Below, piece after piece: positions 5,354-5,458 of a DNA stretch of 5,458 nucleotides (positions within the stretch are counted from its first letter, which is position 1; each line of letters opens with the position of its first letter). Below the pieces are notes generated by a model. The model had not been told where the DNA came from. It saw only the letters and a program-made list of their open reading frames with translations, and did not search any database. Origin of the DNA: Hyphomicrobiales bacterium. Lineage in GTDB: Bacteria; Pseudomonadota; Alphaproteobacteria; Rhizobiales; Devosiaceae. The translations under genes and the position numbers were made by a program. The DNA lies in assembly GCA_015487515.1 (NCBI GenBank), contig WFPQ01000346.1, forward strand, positions 1 to 5,458, given 5' to 3'.

Positions 5354-5458
5354 ATGAGCGACAAAGACAATAATTCAAAAGACACCGCCAAAGGCGGTTC
5401 GGAAAAAAAGACCCTGTCCCTGAAAACCGGACCCGGTTCTCAAGGACGGCCCGTCGTT
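5354..5458 (+). CDS. infB: Translation initiation factor IF2, N-terminus only
   Basis: Thirty-five codons are visible before the window ends. They start MSDKDNNSKDTAKGG and continue with KKTLSLKTGPGSQGRPVV, which matches the start of alphaproteobacterial IF2, where a short polar leader precedes a KKTLxLK motif. The GTPase and tRNA-binding domains lie beyond the window. IF2 is the GTPase that places initiator fMet-tRNA on the 30S subunit and promotes joining of the 50S subunit. Position after nusA and ylxR is the conserved one. The ribosome site is poor: GAGA at 5340-5343, ten bases from the ATG, is the nearest purine run. Identity is strong from context plus the short sequence; no domain can be checked here. 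Confidence 0.93.
   Translation, partial: MSDKDNNSKDTAKGGSEKKTLSLKTGPGSQGRPVV

Overview
This window is a conserved housekeeping segment of an alphaproteobacterial chromosome, all on the + strand. It holds the 3' part of metK, then trmB, rimP, nusA, a gene fusing a YlxR domain to an L7Ae-like domain, and the first 35 codons of infB. The organism call rests on three things: the gene order metK-trmB-rimP-nusA-ylxR-infB, the YlxR-L7Ae fusion typical of Alphaproteobacteria, and a NusA with two C-terminal acidic repeat domains that resembles rhizobial and rhodospirillal NusA almost throughout. The order or genus cannot be fixed from this sequence. I see no mobile element, CRISPR array, tRNA or rRNA gene, and no sign of horizontal transfer.

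Layout. Bases 2-1006 are the C-terminal ~335 codons of S-adenosylmethionine synthetase. Bases 1007-1218 are non-coding, with a perfect 9-bp hairpin and, next to trmB, a possible promoter that would give a leaderless message. trmB (1219-1944) encodes the tRNA m7G46 methyltransferase. The longest non-coding stretch, 1945-2267, holds a possible 44-residue cysteine-containing peptide gene (weak support), a 23-bp imperfect palindrome abutting a candidate promoter, a strong intrinsic-terminator structure placed after that promoter, and further base-pairing options just before the rimP ribosome site. This reads most naturally as an attenuated 5' leader for the rimP-nusA-ylxR-infB operon. rimP (2268-2888), nusA (2910-4544), ylxR-L7Ae (4637-5236) and infB (5354 onward) then follow with gaps of 21, 92 and 117 bp.

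How the genes work together. The second block is the classic transcription/translation operon: RimP matures the 30S subunit, NusA controls elongation, pausing, termination and antitermination by RNA polymerase, the YlxR-L7Ae protein is a predicted RNA binder, and IF2 brings initiator tRNA to the ribosome. metK and trmB make a functional pair, SAM synthesis and a SAM-dependent tRNA modification.

I found no clearly undescribed system. The most useful leads are regulatory and lie at 2093-2258: palindrome, promoter, terminator and alternative pairings ahead of an operon whose own product, NusA, acts on terminators. These are hypotheses from reading the sequence; no folding or database search was run.
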